Source: Pseudovirgaria hyperparasitica
Lineage: Eukaryota > Ascomycota > Dothideomycetes > Acrospermales > Acrospermaceae
Direction of reading: 5' to 3'
Length of the DNA: 64,000 nt
Assembly (NCBI RefSeq): GCF_010093815.1
Contig: NW_022985553.1
Span: 1,398,133 to 1,462,132 of the forward strand
Part shown: positions 11,866-21,812 of the stretch, piece after piece
Numbering within the stretch: the stretch's first letter is position 1
Layout: every line of letters begins with the position of its first letter
Program-made: the position numbers and the translations under genes
Notes under the pieces: model-generated
What the model was told of the DNA's origin: nothing
Seen by the model: the letters and a program-made list of their open reading frames with translations, nothing else
Database searches by the model: none

Positions 11866-12348
11866 ATGTCTCGTCCAAAAACTTCCGTAAGCAATAGCGG
11901 TCCAACGCCTGTTCTCGTACGCAACAATGCCGTCACCGCACCCGTTCCCAACGACGTAGTCGATGGCACCGGAGAAGAAGAAGAGCAAGTTCACGACAAC
12001 GTCCCAAATCCTATGCCCACTAGCACCACTCCTCCACTATTCGCCTTCAGCGAGTTATTCGAGGAAACCGAAGAAACTGAAGAATCCCTGTGCAACTCCC
12101 TGTTCATCTTCGCTGACGCGTTGGACACTCTTCAGAACCGGATGGAACTCTTAGGCAAGGCCGTCGACAGACAACAGATGGGTATCAGTTCCTTGGCTCT
12201 ATTTCCGAATGTGCGCGGCGAGGATGTTGAGGACTGTGCTGATAAGCTGGATCAGTGCGCGGGCTATCTCATTATTCTGACTCAGATTCTGGATGAGTTC
12301 GCGGATGCCATGGGTGGTGTTGACAATAAGGAAGAGGAAAACAAATGA
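11866..12348 (+). CDS. Small acidic orphan protein (160 aa)
   Basis: Single exon. The frame is open from 11707, but the ATG at 11866 follows a TTTACCCAG leader and opens a hydrophilic start (MSRPKTSVSNS), so it is preferred. Residues about 1-60 are low-complexity, Pro/Thr/Ser/Val-rich. Then come an acidic patch (EETEETEES) and a predicted helical part with alternating hydrophobic positions (FADALDTLQNRMELLGKAV and LDQCAGYLIILTQILDEFA), ending in an acidic-basic tail (NKEEENK). There is no signal peptide or clear membrane span. The family is not recognised. It is in tandem with the coiled-coil gene at 11304, and the two may be co-evolved small proteins (inference). Confidence 0.55.
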   Translation: MSRPKTSVSNSGPTPVLVRNNAVTAPVPNDVVDGTGEEEEQVHDNVPNPMPTSTTPPLFAFSELFEETEETEESLCNSLFIFADALDTLQNRMELLGKAVDRQQMGISSLALFPNVRGEDVEDCADKLDQCAGYLIILTQILDEFADAMGGVDNKEEENK

Positions 12349-12919
12349 GATCAGTGCTTTGGTGAGGAATCGCTTTGCTGGTTGTTTGATGGCTTCACAG
12401 AAGTTCTTTGTTCGCTTGGCAGGTCTGCTTGGACTGTTTACGGTGCTGAATACTTCATGCTTGGACCAGGAATCGGCTGAGTCTTTACTATTGCAAGACT
12501 TGGTAGTTGTAACTCAGTCGTACGTTACATCAAGTCTCTCTACATGCACTTGACATCGATCTATCATAAGTGTAGGGTGACGTGACTTGACAGATCACCA
12601 GCATTGGCCTTTGTATGATCATAGTCCCTTTGTGCACAGTTCTCACTGTGTCAAGCCATAACCTTCCCAAAATGTCTCATAACACTCACTTTAGTTCGCA
12701 GCAGCCACAAAAGTAACTACAGAGTTAGACTCTAGTCTTTGATAGACAAATCACCTCCACAGACCACAGAAGGTATCTCGCTCCATCTGCAGGCCATTCT
12801 CCACGCAAGTCCCACATAAACTACTTATTAGACCAGAACTGACGCTCTCACTCTCTAGAGTATGTTCCTCTGACAGCCTCCAAGACAATATAAACGCCCT
12901 TCTCTATCCAGGCCCAGTC

Positions 12920-13081
12920 ATGATGCTCGACTCTACAGTCTTCATCGTAGCCCAAGGCATATTCTTCAAGCTCTGCCACAATTACATTATAATCCACAAC
13001 AAGGTAGTGAGGAATGGTTACGGCAAAATTGGAACCTCAGTGGTCCGTCACAATCATCATTCAGCCTGTCTAAAGACGTAA
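12920..13081 (+). CDS. Possible 53-residue peptide (weak)
   Basis: Starts with a double ATG after a C/T-rich leader. It has a hydrophobic first half (STVFIVAQGIFFKL, possibly a membrane anchor or signal-like helix) and a basic, His/Asn-rich second half. A TATAAA lies at 12889-12894, closer to the ATG than usual. No family is recognised, and chance is a real alternative at this length. Confidence 0.15.
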   Translation: MMLDSTVFIVAQGIFFKLCHNYIIIHNKVVRNGYGKIGTSVVRHNHHSACLKT

Positions 13082-13637
13082 GGAGTGCAGGGAAGAGTAC
13101 CCAAGGAACAAAATTGAAGAAGGAAAGATTGTAAGGTTAGATGAGAAAAGCCGCTCAAACAAGGTTGAAGACCTATCAATACCGCGTGCAGGCTGGGACG
13201 TGGGTTTATATCTATGCTTCATTACATACAAGCCTACTTATAGATCTATGCGTGCTCCTCCTTCTGCCTCCTACCAAGATTGTGTTATAACAATGTATAC
13301 TCAAGCTCTCGCAGACTACGTCTCACCTGATCTTCATGTAGATCCGTAGTTGGAAGCAATGTCTGACATTCCACTAAGCCTGTTATCTTCGTCGTCTTTT
13401 TCTTAAGACGATTAACACGTCTCGTAGCTACTTCGTTGACCCTAGACTTGAAGTGAGCTATATACGATTAGACATCTATCAAGAGTGTTACAGGGCATAT
13501 CCGATTGTAGAGACGAAAGTGGATGAATATGATGCGTAAGAACACAGCTTTGTGCTCCTAATCTTCCGCTTCCCCGCCTCAGGCTACCAAAGTATACTGC
13601 TAGTGTTCATTGAGACACACAGTCAGGATCGTCACCG

Positions 13638-14150
13638 TCAGGGGAGAGTATAACAGCTCGCTCCCGTACTGAAAAGGTGGCTTATCGGAGAATATAGCCC
13701 ACGTGACTGAGCAGAGGAGGCTGGAACTATAGGAAGGAGAAGGCCTCGAGTACCACAGACAGTCTCGAGATCGCTTGGAGGGCAAAGTCTAATGCTCGTA
13801 AGAACGGTACCACGCTTTGTAAATGCGGAAGTTGTCTTGGCTATCAACATGGAAACGTTCTCGGTAGTTATTTTGTGCACAGGTACGAAGATCCATGGTA
13901 TGTCTATATTATACGGCCCTCCTATTACGCAAAATTTTCCGTGGTAAGTGCCGGACGAGCTAGATACGGCAGTAAGGGGGCACGCGCAAGGGAGCTCGTA
14001 AAGATACGAGCGAACCGAACCGTGGCAGAGAACAAATGCTGGCTTTACATGTAACCAATCTTCGACTGACAAGGTAATGTTTATCCTACACAGTGACGCG
14101 AAATGTCGAAATGTCTTATATAGCTCAATGTTTGTGCTCCATAGCCTCAT
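13638..14150 (-). CDS. Uncharacterised 170-codon ORF (weak)
   Basis: Open frame from an ATG at 14150 with no recognised domain. It has seven cysteines scattered over the length, no signal peptide and no evident introns or TATA box. The amino-acid mix is not distinctive. A frame of this length can arise by chance in 64 kb of this composition, so it is kept only as a candidate. Confidence 0.15.
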   Translation of the reverse strand: MRLWSTNIELYKTFRHFASLCRINITLSVEDWLHVKPAFVLCHGSVRSYLYELPCACPLTAVSSSSGTYHGKFCVIGGPYNIDIPWIFVPVHKITTENVSMLIAKTTSAFTKRGTVLTSIRLCPPSDLETVCGTRGLLLPIVPASSAQSRGLYSPISHLFSTGASCYTLP

Positions 14151-14880
14151 TCACTTCATCCATGAAGCGCGTTTGTGCGCCATCCTCGAAGCGGATTAGT
14201 CAGGGTCCAAGTCTTAGGTTGAATACTATGTATTACAGGGGGTGTACGTAGTATGGAATAGGGTAGCTCTGGAGGTGGGTAATATGTCTCCTGGACAGCT
14301 ATAGATATTTATATATTTCAGAGCAGATAACAACACATGAACCGATCTCAGATCGCAGCAGCAGCCGCCTCAAGGACCAGATCCTCGGCTACATCAGCGG
14401 AAGGGCACATGGAGGCGCGTGTTGAGGGTGAAGAAGAAGATGATGAGATGAGATGAAGAAGAAAGATGGATGACATGCATTAGGGGCGCGTGACGTGATG
14501 ATGCAGGCGGTGTGTGCGTAGTGGAGCAGAGGTGGATAGTACCTTTAAGTATCTATCTAATATATACACGGGCGCGCAATCAGCGCCCTGCTGCCGGGTC
14601 GTAGTGGTAACGATGTATGATACAGTCAGTCATAGATGAGCACGTGTATACTGTGTAGAGTGAAGAAGATACAGTATTATAGCTATCGAGTATAGTAGAG
14701 GATGTGAATAGCCTCAAGTGATTGTGAAGAGTTTGGCAGGCTCAGCCCAAAAGTCGCGGGCTCCATGGCGGCTCAAGCACCGTTTTAGGGCTCCACTGCA
14801 AAACTCCCCGCCACTCTATTGCTTTCTCAACTTCTCGCTCTCTATTACCGACTGACTCTATCCCGTTTCCGCCTCACTGT

Positions 14881-14920
14881 CACTCCCTCTCTCCCTCTCT
14901 CTCTCTTTCTCTCTCTCGTC
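14881..14920 (+). promoter_or_regulatory. Polypyrimidine tract upstream of the CCCH gene
   Basis: An almost pure C/T run about 215 bases before the ATG at 15134. CT-rich stretches just upstream of transcription starts are common in filamentous fungal promoters of steadily expressed genes. The strand and the distance to the start fit this role. Confidence 0.5.
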
Positions 14921-15133
14921 CAGTCTTATCCTCGTCTATACAGACAGAGTGAAGCCTCACATACCCATACGCATATGCCTTGCGCCTCACCGTTGCACTC
15001 CTCCGTCTCTCGTCTACCTAGCTATAAAGCCGCGTCTAACCCCACCCACTTCAACGAACGCGATAGATAGCCCCACCAGCTGTACACTTCTACTACGATA
15101 CCTCGAGACCACACACTCGCACTTCGCTCTACC

Positions 15134-17199
15134 ATGAGCAACACAAACACTTCAGGCTATCTGGGTCTTGCCCCAGGTACCCGTAACGCACATCGCCAGA
15201 ACCGTGTACCGTCCGGCGATCTTCTCCAACCCGCTCACGGCAACGCTGCGCCTGTTCCTGTTCCGAACGGTGCTCTGAGAGGTACCAACGGACATGGGAA
15301 CCATGGTCATAGGAATGGCGCATTTGAAGGAGCAAGAAGTCCACCGAACAACAAGAGTACATCGCATGTCCCATGCAAGTTCTTCAGACAGGGTACATGT
15401 CAGGCCGGTCAAGCCTGTCCGTTCATGCACACGACAGAACCGGTGACTGATACGGCGCCGTGCAAGTACTTCCAGAAGGTAAGATACTGGAGCTAGCTTA
15501 GATATGGTGTTTGCCTGTAAACCAAATGCTAACCGAGACTGACATCGTGCAGGGAAATTGCAAATTCGGCGCAAAATGCATGCTCGCACATATCCTCCCT
15601 GACGGCCGTCGTGTCAACAAATCTGCACAGATGGGCCTTGGTGGTGGATTTGGCCGCCAGAATCTCCCACAGAACGGCCTCGTCCAAGGTCCTGAAGGTC
15701 TGCTTCAGCGTGAGCTCAACATGCAGATGCCTGGCCCTCAGCCACATGCATCCGCTGGATATGGCATGTCGGACGACTATTTTCCCAGAGGCAATGTAGG
15801 CCAACAAGCAAACTTTGACGCTATACCAACCATAGATACAACATTCACCTCACATCCCGGCTCGACCTATGGATCCCCGCCAAACGACAGACTTGGTGTT
15901 TCGCCGAGCACCAGGGGGCGAAGTGTCATGGATGCACCACTACCAGCTTCATTCGATAGTCAGGGAATCTCGCATATCGCACGATACGGTCCCATAGCGC
16001 AGTCGGTGCCTTCACGCCTTGATCCTTTCGATGCGATGCAAGCTCCTTCACTGCCGAAACCCGCTGGAGACACCGAGACACTCCGCAAACTTCATGATTC
16101 GGTCTATGGGCAGACCAATCCTACTGTGACAACCGGTTTTGGCTCGTCTCCTCCACAGCAGGATGAGATTGGCGTACGTCGACCTATGCACTCCGAACGT
16201 TCCCTAAGACCTGTAGTAGGTATGTATTCTGCAAGCTATGGTGGCGCCGGTCTAGATGCATTCGCCTCAAGACGCCAAGTACCCTACGATTGGAATCAGG
16301 ACGACAACTCCGGCTTCGACGACGAGACCGAATATGTACCTCAGTCTCTTGGAGAGCTTCTCACAGACCAAGAGAAGAAACGCCGATTCTCTCGCAACGA
16401 CGACGAGAACCCTTTCCGCCAGTCTCTGTCCGCCGTCGGAACACCCACAGACACGAACTCGAAAGTAGGCTCGCCAAAAGTCGGATCGCCGTCCCGCTTC
16501 AGCGCACTCTTTGAGCGACAACGAAAGAACGACGGTAGCGACGCCGCCTCCCCCTCCACATTTGGTCATGTCGGTTCTCCACTGCGCAACTCAACACTCC
16601 ACCCAGGTGCAAGCCCATCTCTCCGTGCTGTCCGCCAACCTACAGCTACCGACGTCAGCCCCTTCGTATCCTCCCCTCCCCGCCAGTCCAGCATGAGCAT
16701 GATAAGCCAGCAACTCCAACGGACGCGTCTCTCGTCACGTGCTTCCTCGAACCCAAATGTCAACGACCCAGACCATCCCTCTCTACAACCCTCCTCGTCT
16801 CTGCATCCCGGTATGGCGCGCGCAACTTCCGGCTCCAGCATCGGCAGCATCACTGGTCGCACTTCTCTCGACCGTGCACTTTCATCCGGTAGCATCGGTC
16901 GCTCAGATCGCATCGACGAGGAGCAAGGCCTGTTCAGCATGGAAGACGAAGAGGAGATGGAGAAACGGCGGATCGAGAAGGAAGGTGCGGGCCTAGGTGC
17001 AATCACACCGAGCGGGAGTGCGAACAAGCGGTTTTCGGGTGGTTGGGGCGCCTTCTCAGGACTCGGAGCGTCGGCGACGAAGAAGGATATCAATAGCGCA
17101 AGCTCCGCATCGAGTCCGGGAAACACGAGTAGGCCAGGCCCGATTGGAGGGCATAGGAGTACCGCGAGTAAGGATAGTGCATGGGGTGGTGCGAGTTGA
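15134..17199 (+). CDS. CCCH zinc-finger protein, two fingers (Lee1/Scp3-like)
   Basis: Two exons, 15134-15478 and 15553-17199, with a 74-base intron, encode 663 residues. Finger 1 is Cys81-Cys89-Cys95-His99 and finger 2 is Cys110-Cys118-Cys124-His128, both CX7CX5CX3H, the kind that usually binds RNA. The intron splits finger 2. The remainder, about 530 residues, is low-complexity, Ser/Pro/Gly/Arg-rich and probably disordered. It has several SPS/SPR sites suited to proline-directed kinases, an acidic helix near residue 580 (MEDEEEMEKRRIEKE) and a Ser/Gly-rich end. The layout resembles the yeast Lee1 and fission yeast Scp3 class, whose role is poorly defined; that match is from memory, not alignment. 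The start is the first ATG after the CT-rich promoter. Confidence 0.85.
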
Positions 17200-18621
17200 A
17201 GACCAAGACACGACGATCAATTACGATTTCACTGCACGCCATACTTGTGGAAAGAGCTTTCTGACGCAAAGCCCTGAACCGGCTCGCGCGATCGCTCGCT
17301 CGCCGCATCATCCATGATTTAACGCCTGCACGCATGACGATACCCGTTTCTACATCGCTATAGATACATACATACAAACCCCCTTCAACACATCCCCTCA
17401 AACATCCACTCCCCCCATTTTCTCCAAATTCAACAAAACCAAACACACACAGCGCATGTCAAAGTCCTCAACAAGACCCGTCACGAACCCCACACTTTTG
17501 CCCCCTCTCTTCTGTCCTCTTCCCGCAGAAAGTTTTACTCGACAGAAACGGCGACATAAAAAGCTCTAGGCAATTTCCAAAAAGGAAAGAAGAAGAAAAG
17601 AAGGAAAATTGGAAAAGCAGCACTGAAAGGCGTCTTGGCCCCTCGAACAAAAGTGTGGAGAAGAAAAGCAAAGAAGGAAAGAGGAAAAGCATCGCATCAC
17701 ATGTTTTTACTGCACAGCACAGCACAGCATGGCACGGCACGGTGTACGAATGTAATTTTTTTTTTCTTCCCTTTTTCTTTGGAGAAACAAAAACACAATT
17801 CACACGATGACGAAAACAAATACTCTCTTTTCTCCCCTCACTTTTCAACTTTTTCTTTTTCCTCTCCCTCTTTTTGGCCTGCCTGGTAATACGCGTAATC
17901 TAGATTGAATCTAGTGTAATCTGGTCTAGTCTAGTCTCAGTATAGATGGCTGGACGGGTGGATGGGAAGAGACTTCTTCCTTTTTATTAATTTGTTTGAA
18001 AAAGGGCTGGGGGGGGGGGCCCTCTTCTAAGCGAAAACAACAAAACTTGTAGATTGGGCGTAGTAAAGTAGTATAAAAGAAAACATTTTGGGGTTTTGTT
18101 TTGTATTTATAGGTGTTGGGTTATAGGTTTTCCATGGGAAGTTTTGGGGGAGAGGTCATGGTTTCTGAAGCATTTTGCGGAGATATCGGATATTAGACTT
18201 ACATGTCCACATTCTACTTTTGAAGTAACGGCTTGGGCGTGTTTAGGTAATACAATCATTGTCATAGGTAGACTCGGTATACCTATGACCTGACTTGACC
18301 TGTCAAACATCTCTTCCCTCCATATTGATCCCTATGGGTTCCTCGAAAAGTATCATCACATCCAATCAGGCTACACAGCACTACAGAAACGGTCGAGTTG
18401 ACTTGTTTAATCAACATTATCAAGTCCATTCCGGTTGATGCAGTCCATGATCATGGCAAATACATATACATCCTTAGCTTTCACATAAACACCCTATACC
18501 TGCTTCATCTTCGGCCTGAGATGAGTCGGCATCATTACGCACTTGATCTTTCATTATTATCGTCTCCTTTATGCATCACTCCACTGTGCGCGCACCATGC
18601 ACCATGGTATGGTGATCGTCT
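17200..18621. other. Intergenic between convergent genes, T- and A-rich
   Basis: The 3' regions of the CCCH gene and of the minus-strand serine-rich gene meet here. There are T-rich tracts around 17750-17880, an 11-base G run at 18009-18019 and repeated TCTAG-type words near 17900-17940. No coding region is supported. Confidence 0.6.
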
Positions 18622-21263
18622 CTACGACCGGATGCTGATCCTCTTCAAGCCCGCAGCACCAGAGTTGTCGGACCATCCCATGCTGAGAGTATCGAGCATA
18701 CTACATGTGATTAGCCAAGCTCACTTTAGTCCGATATAAGCAACTTACAAGATGGACTTCTTAGGAGTCTGGACGACCGCCTCGAACTGAATACCACTTA
18801 AGTTGCGAAACTCTTCAGGGAACGTCACCTGCGTAAGCTGGCAACCTGACGTCTCGGTACAAGCAGGTACCGTGACATATTGCTGTCCGCTGAGGACCTC
18901 ATCCTTCATTTCACTGTCATAAGTGTATGCTGAAATGGTCATGAGACAATTTTTGGGGCCCTGGTTGTCACAGCCAACAGACACATTATACGCATTGAAC
19001 CAATGTGCTGGGTCGCTCATCCTAGGTCCGGCTCCAATCTCGCCGGATTTGATTTTCCCAGTGGAAGATGAGACAACACTGGCCAGGGCAGGAATGAAGA
19101 TCGCAATGTCTGGCTCGGACGATGCCTCATACTTGGCCCATGCTTCCTTGGTATATCCGTATCCATTAGCATGGAATAGATGATGATATGGACTGAATAC
19201 AGGTGGGAAGATTCCTCCAGAAGAATTATTGCTAGGCGTCCATACTGGTAAGTCGTCCCACTGTTCGGGTGTCAGTGGAGTTCGTTTTAAGATGAGCAGG
19301 AGATCTTACAGTAATAGAGAAGTCTCCAACTTCACCACAGCTTGACGGGGTCGCGGATGGTACCGCTTGAAGGGTGCTACTTGAGGAGGCCAAGTAAGAC
19401 GTTCCAGTGCTCTGCTCAGCGTAAGACGTGCTAGTACTGTTTCCGGCTGAGATATACGATGTAGAAATTGGTGCCAGAATAAAGGAAGGACTGGTGGATG
19501 GGCTGGATGTGTCTGCGCTACTACTGGTATCGTCGTAGGAAGAAACAGTCAACCAGGTTGGAACTGGGATTGGTATCATGCTCGTGGTCGAGATAGGGAA
19601 ACTGCTTGATGAATGGCTACTGATTTCAACTTGTGAGTTATGAGGAGCAGAACTACTTTCAGTGCCATGGCGAGAAGAGAAAGTTACCCATGTCGGGGCT
19701 GGATATGGTGCGATGCTCATGACTGATGTTGGGAAGCTGCTAGATGATTGACCCGTACCGATCCACGATTTAGTTGGGTAGGGCAAGATGCTCAAGCCCG
19801 ACGTTGAGAATCGGCTTGCAGAAGAACCGCCAGTCCCAGATGCTTGCGAAGAAGAAAGATCTCCACTTGGACCGACGGGTAAAGTAACAACGCTAGTGCT
19901 GCTGGACACGACGAAGGTCAAAGTTGCGTAGACACTGCTGCCAGAGACATCGCTCCATGACGATAGGTGACTTACAGTACCTACACTAGATCCAGGACCG
20001 TAGCCAGAGTCCTCGGAGGAAGTGGTGGTGCTAATGTTCCAGCCAGTCGTCGGAACGCCTTCATGAGTGCTCGTCAATGTTTCCAAGATGGTTGTTACTT
20101 GAGTCATATGAATGGTAGTGTCTATGGTCGAGCTAAAGATGCCCGAGGGGACGTTTGAGCTCGAAGCACCATAGCTTGGCGGGGTGTACTGGGCCGAAGT
20201 TGGAAAGACAGTAACGATCGAGGTGTGAGTCCTGTAGGAGGTGTACGTGGCTGTGGGAGAAGGAACGGGAGTGATTACGATAACAGAAGTCTGCTTGATG
20301 AAATTCGTGATCGAAGCCGGGGGTGCAGCACCAAGCCAGACGGTACTGCCTTCATGCTCTGTGAACATATAGGGACCATTAGCTTTGGTCTGGGTGTTAT
20401 CTGCGGGACCAAGAGCAGTGACGCCATTGTTGTGAGAGGCTCTGTTGTGTTCGACTTCGATGAAATGGGTGACCGTAGGACCAGGAACTGTGACATAGTT
20501 TGTCAATTGACCGCACTGGGCGCTAGCGTCGAGAGGACTAAGTTTCGTATCAGTGTAAGCGCACGTTTGAATGTTGTAAAAGCTGGATAAGTCCATCAAC
20601 GATAAGGAGAAGAAAGATGCAAAAAATGATGACTTCGCAATAGTGCAAAGGGAAGTAGGCAAATTTCGCTTCGAAGAAGGCCGGAATGCCCGTTCTTGCG
20701 AAAATTTCGTATAGACTCGCTGAAGCTGTCTGGAGCAGCCGACGGAACCTTGCCATAGCAGATGGGATCCCCACGATGAATAAAGCCAGAAGCCAGCCCA
20801 GAAAGCGAAGAGGCCAATAGCGTAGTATCGTCCAAAGAAGACATGGTAACGAACACACCCAGGTGCGTACGTGAAACCACTGGGTATAGAAGAAGCCACG
20901 CTGAGACGTAGGGACTGCGCGCCCTTTTGTCTCTCTTTTCCGAGTGCGCAACTTGTCGTCATGATCTGCTCCTCGCTTCGGCATATCTGCTATCGCTATG
21001 TTTTCAAGCGACGGAAAAGAAAGTGAGGCAAACTTCACTCTGCCGGGTAATGACGCAACGAATGAATAATGAGTAGAAAGCGAGTGTATAACAGATAGCG
21101 ATTGTGATAAACAAACAAAACAATGAATACTAGGGACCGACCAGGATACTCTAAGGGATGAATGGTTCGGTAACAGGAAGAAAAGGTCCACTTACGCAGC
21201 ATTGACACCCCCGGCAACAGACAAAGCCAAAGCCACCAGCTGAGCGGCAGTAGTGAGCAACAT
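18622..21263 (-). CDS. Extracellular serine/threonine-rich protein
   Basis: A secreted, probably heavily O-glycosylated wall or matrix protein of 628 residues. Exon 1 (21196-21263) encodes a textbook signal peptide (MLLTTAAQLVALALSVAGG, ending VNAA) and stops at a GTAAGT donor. Exon 2 (19310-20537) opens with DASAQCGQLTNYVTVPGP, then a long Ser/Thr/Pro-rich region with repeated Y-P-x-P-T-W units. Exon 3 (18749-19260) begins WDDLPVWTP and, with exon 4 (18622-18700), forms a cysteine-containing C-terminal domain with FSPYHHLFHANGYGY and a MGWSDNSGAAGLKR end, as in fungal 'extracellular serine-rich proteins'. No GPI signal is seen. Introns 2 and 3 are 49 and 48 bases; intron 1 is 658 bases and unusually open (see findings). 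A second in-frame acceptor at 20583 would add 15 residues. Confidence 0.82.
20550..20978 (-). CDS. Possible ORF inside intron 1 of the serine-rich gene
   Basis: A frame open from 21191 to 20550 lies almost wholly inside the 658-base first intron. Its most gene-like part starts at an ATG at 20978 (MPKRGADHDDKLRTRKRETK) and encodes 142 residues: a basic N-terminus, a hydrophobic stretch (LRFLGWLLALFIVGIPSAMA), a middle part and a second hydrophobic stretch (VIIFCIFLLLIVDGLIQLL). It would make a small two-span membrane protein. No family is recognised. The other two frames on the same strand are also open over 20596-20880, so it may be an alternative first exon, a nested gene or chance. Transcript data are needed. 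Confidence 0.2.
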   Translation of the reverse strand, partial: KRGADHDDKLRTRKRETKGRAVPTSQRGFFYTQWFHVRTWVCSLPCLLWTILRYWPLRFLGWLLALFIVGIPSAMARFRRLLQTASASLYEIFARTGIPAFFEAKFAYFPLHYCEVIIFCIFLLLIVDGLIQLLQHSNVRLH

Positions 21264-21812
21264 GACGAGTAAGCTACGACTGTGTAGCCTGAAGGCGGAG
21301 AGCAGCTTGGAAGGGAATAAACAAACGACAAAGGATGGCTGAGCGAGCGACTACGGGGTCAGACCGTAAGGAACGAGCGTGGGTTGCAGAAGGGAGAAGA
21401 AGAGAGAGGTCGAGGTGAGCAAGAAATATAGACGCGGCTATACCGTCGGAACTTGAAGTCGCGACTGCCTGTTCCTATATTAGGTACTGTTGTCACTGTG
21501 GGCGCACCAATACGCGTCACAGTGTTAAGCTGGCAAGTGAAATATGGGGGCACGTGAACCATCGCTGCAGCAGACAGCCAACGAATAAAAACTCGATGCA
21601 TGTAGACTTGAAAGGAATAGTATAAGAGAGGCTTGTATCTTTCTAATGCGACAAAGCGAGAGAGAAGAGAGAGAGAACGCCGTCTGCACCAGGGCATGCA
21701 TAACAAGACGACTTACAATCATCCGCAAACCTGATATGCAGGGAGGTCCACGATATTCACCATAAATCCCCCACGGTCCTCAACATAGGTTATATACTCT
21801 TCAAGCCAATAT
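21264..21812. other. Promoter region of the serine-rich gene / 3' end of amine oxidase
   Basis: The left part is the upstream region of the serine-rich gene, and the right end is the 3' region of the copper amine oxidase gene on the same strand. The minus-strand frames here have no recognisable features. Confidence 0.6.

Larger units (their letters stand above)
12349..15133. other. Intergenic, gene-poor, two weak ORFs
   Basis: About 2.8 kb without a recognised gene. It contains a 53-codon frame at 12920-13081 with a TATAAA at 12889 and an uncharacterised 170-codon minus-strand frame at 13638-14150. Both are listed separately because support is weak. The right end is the CT-rich promoter of the CCCH gene. 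Confidence 0.55.

Noticed and set aside
16566-17126. 186-codon minus-strand frame inside the CCCH gene
   Set aside because: Antisense shadow of a GC- and Ser/Pro-rich coding region; no independent features.
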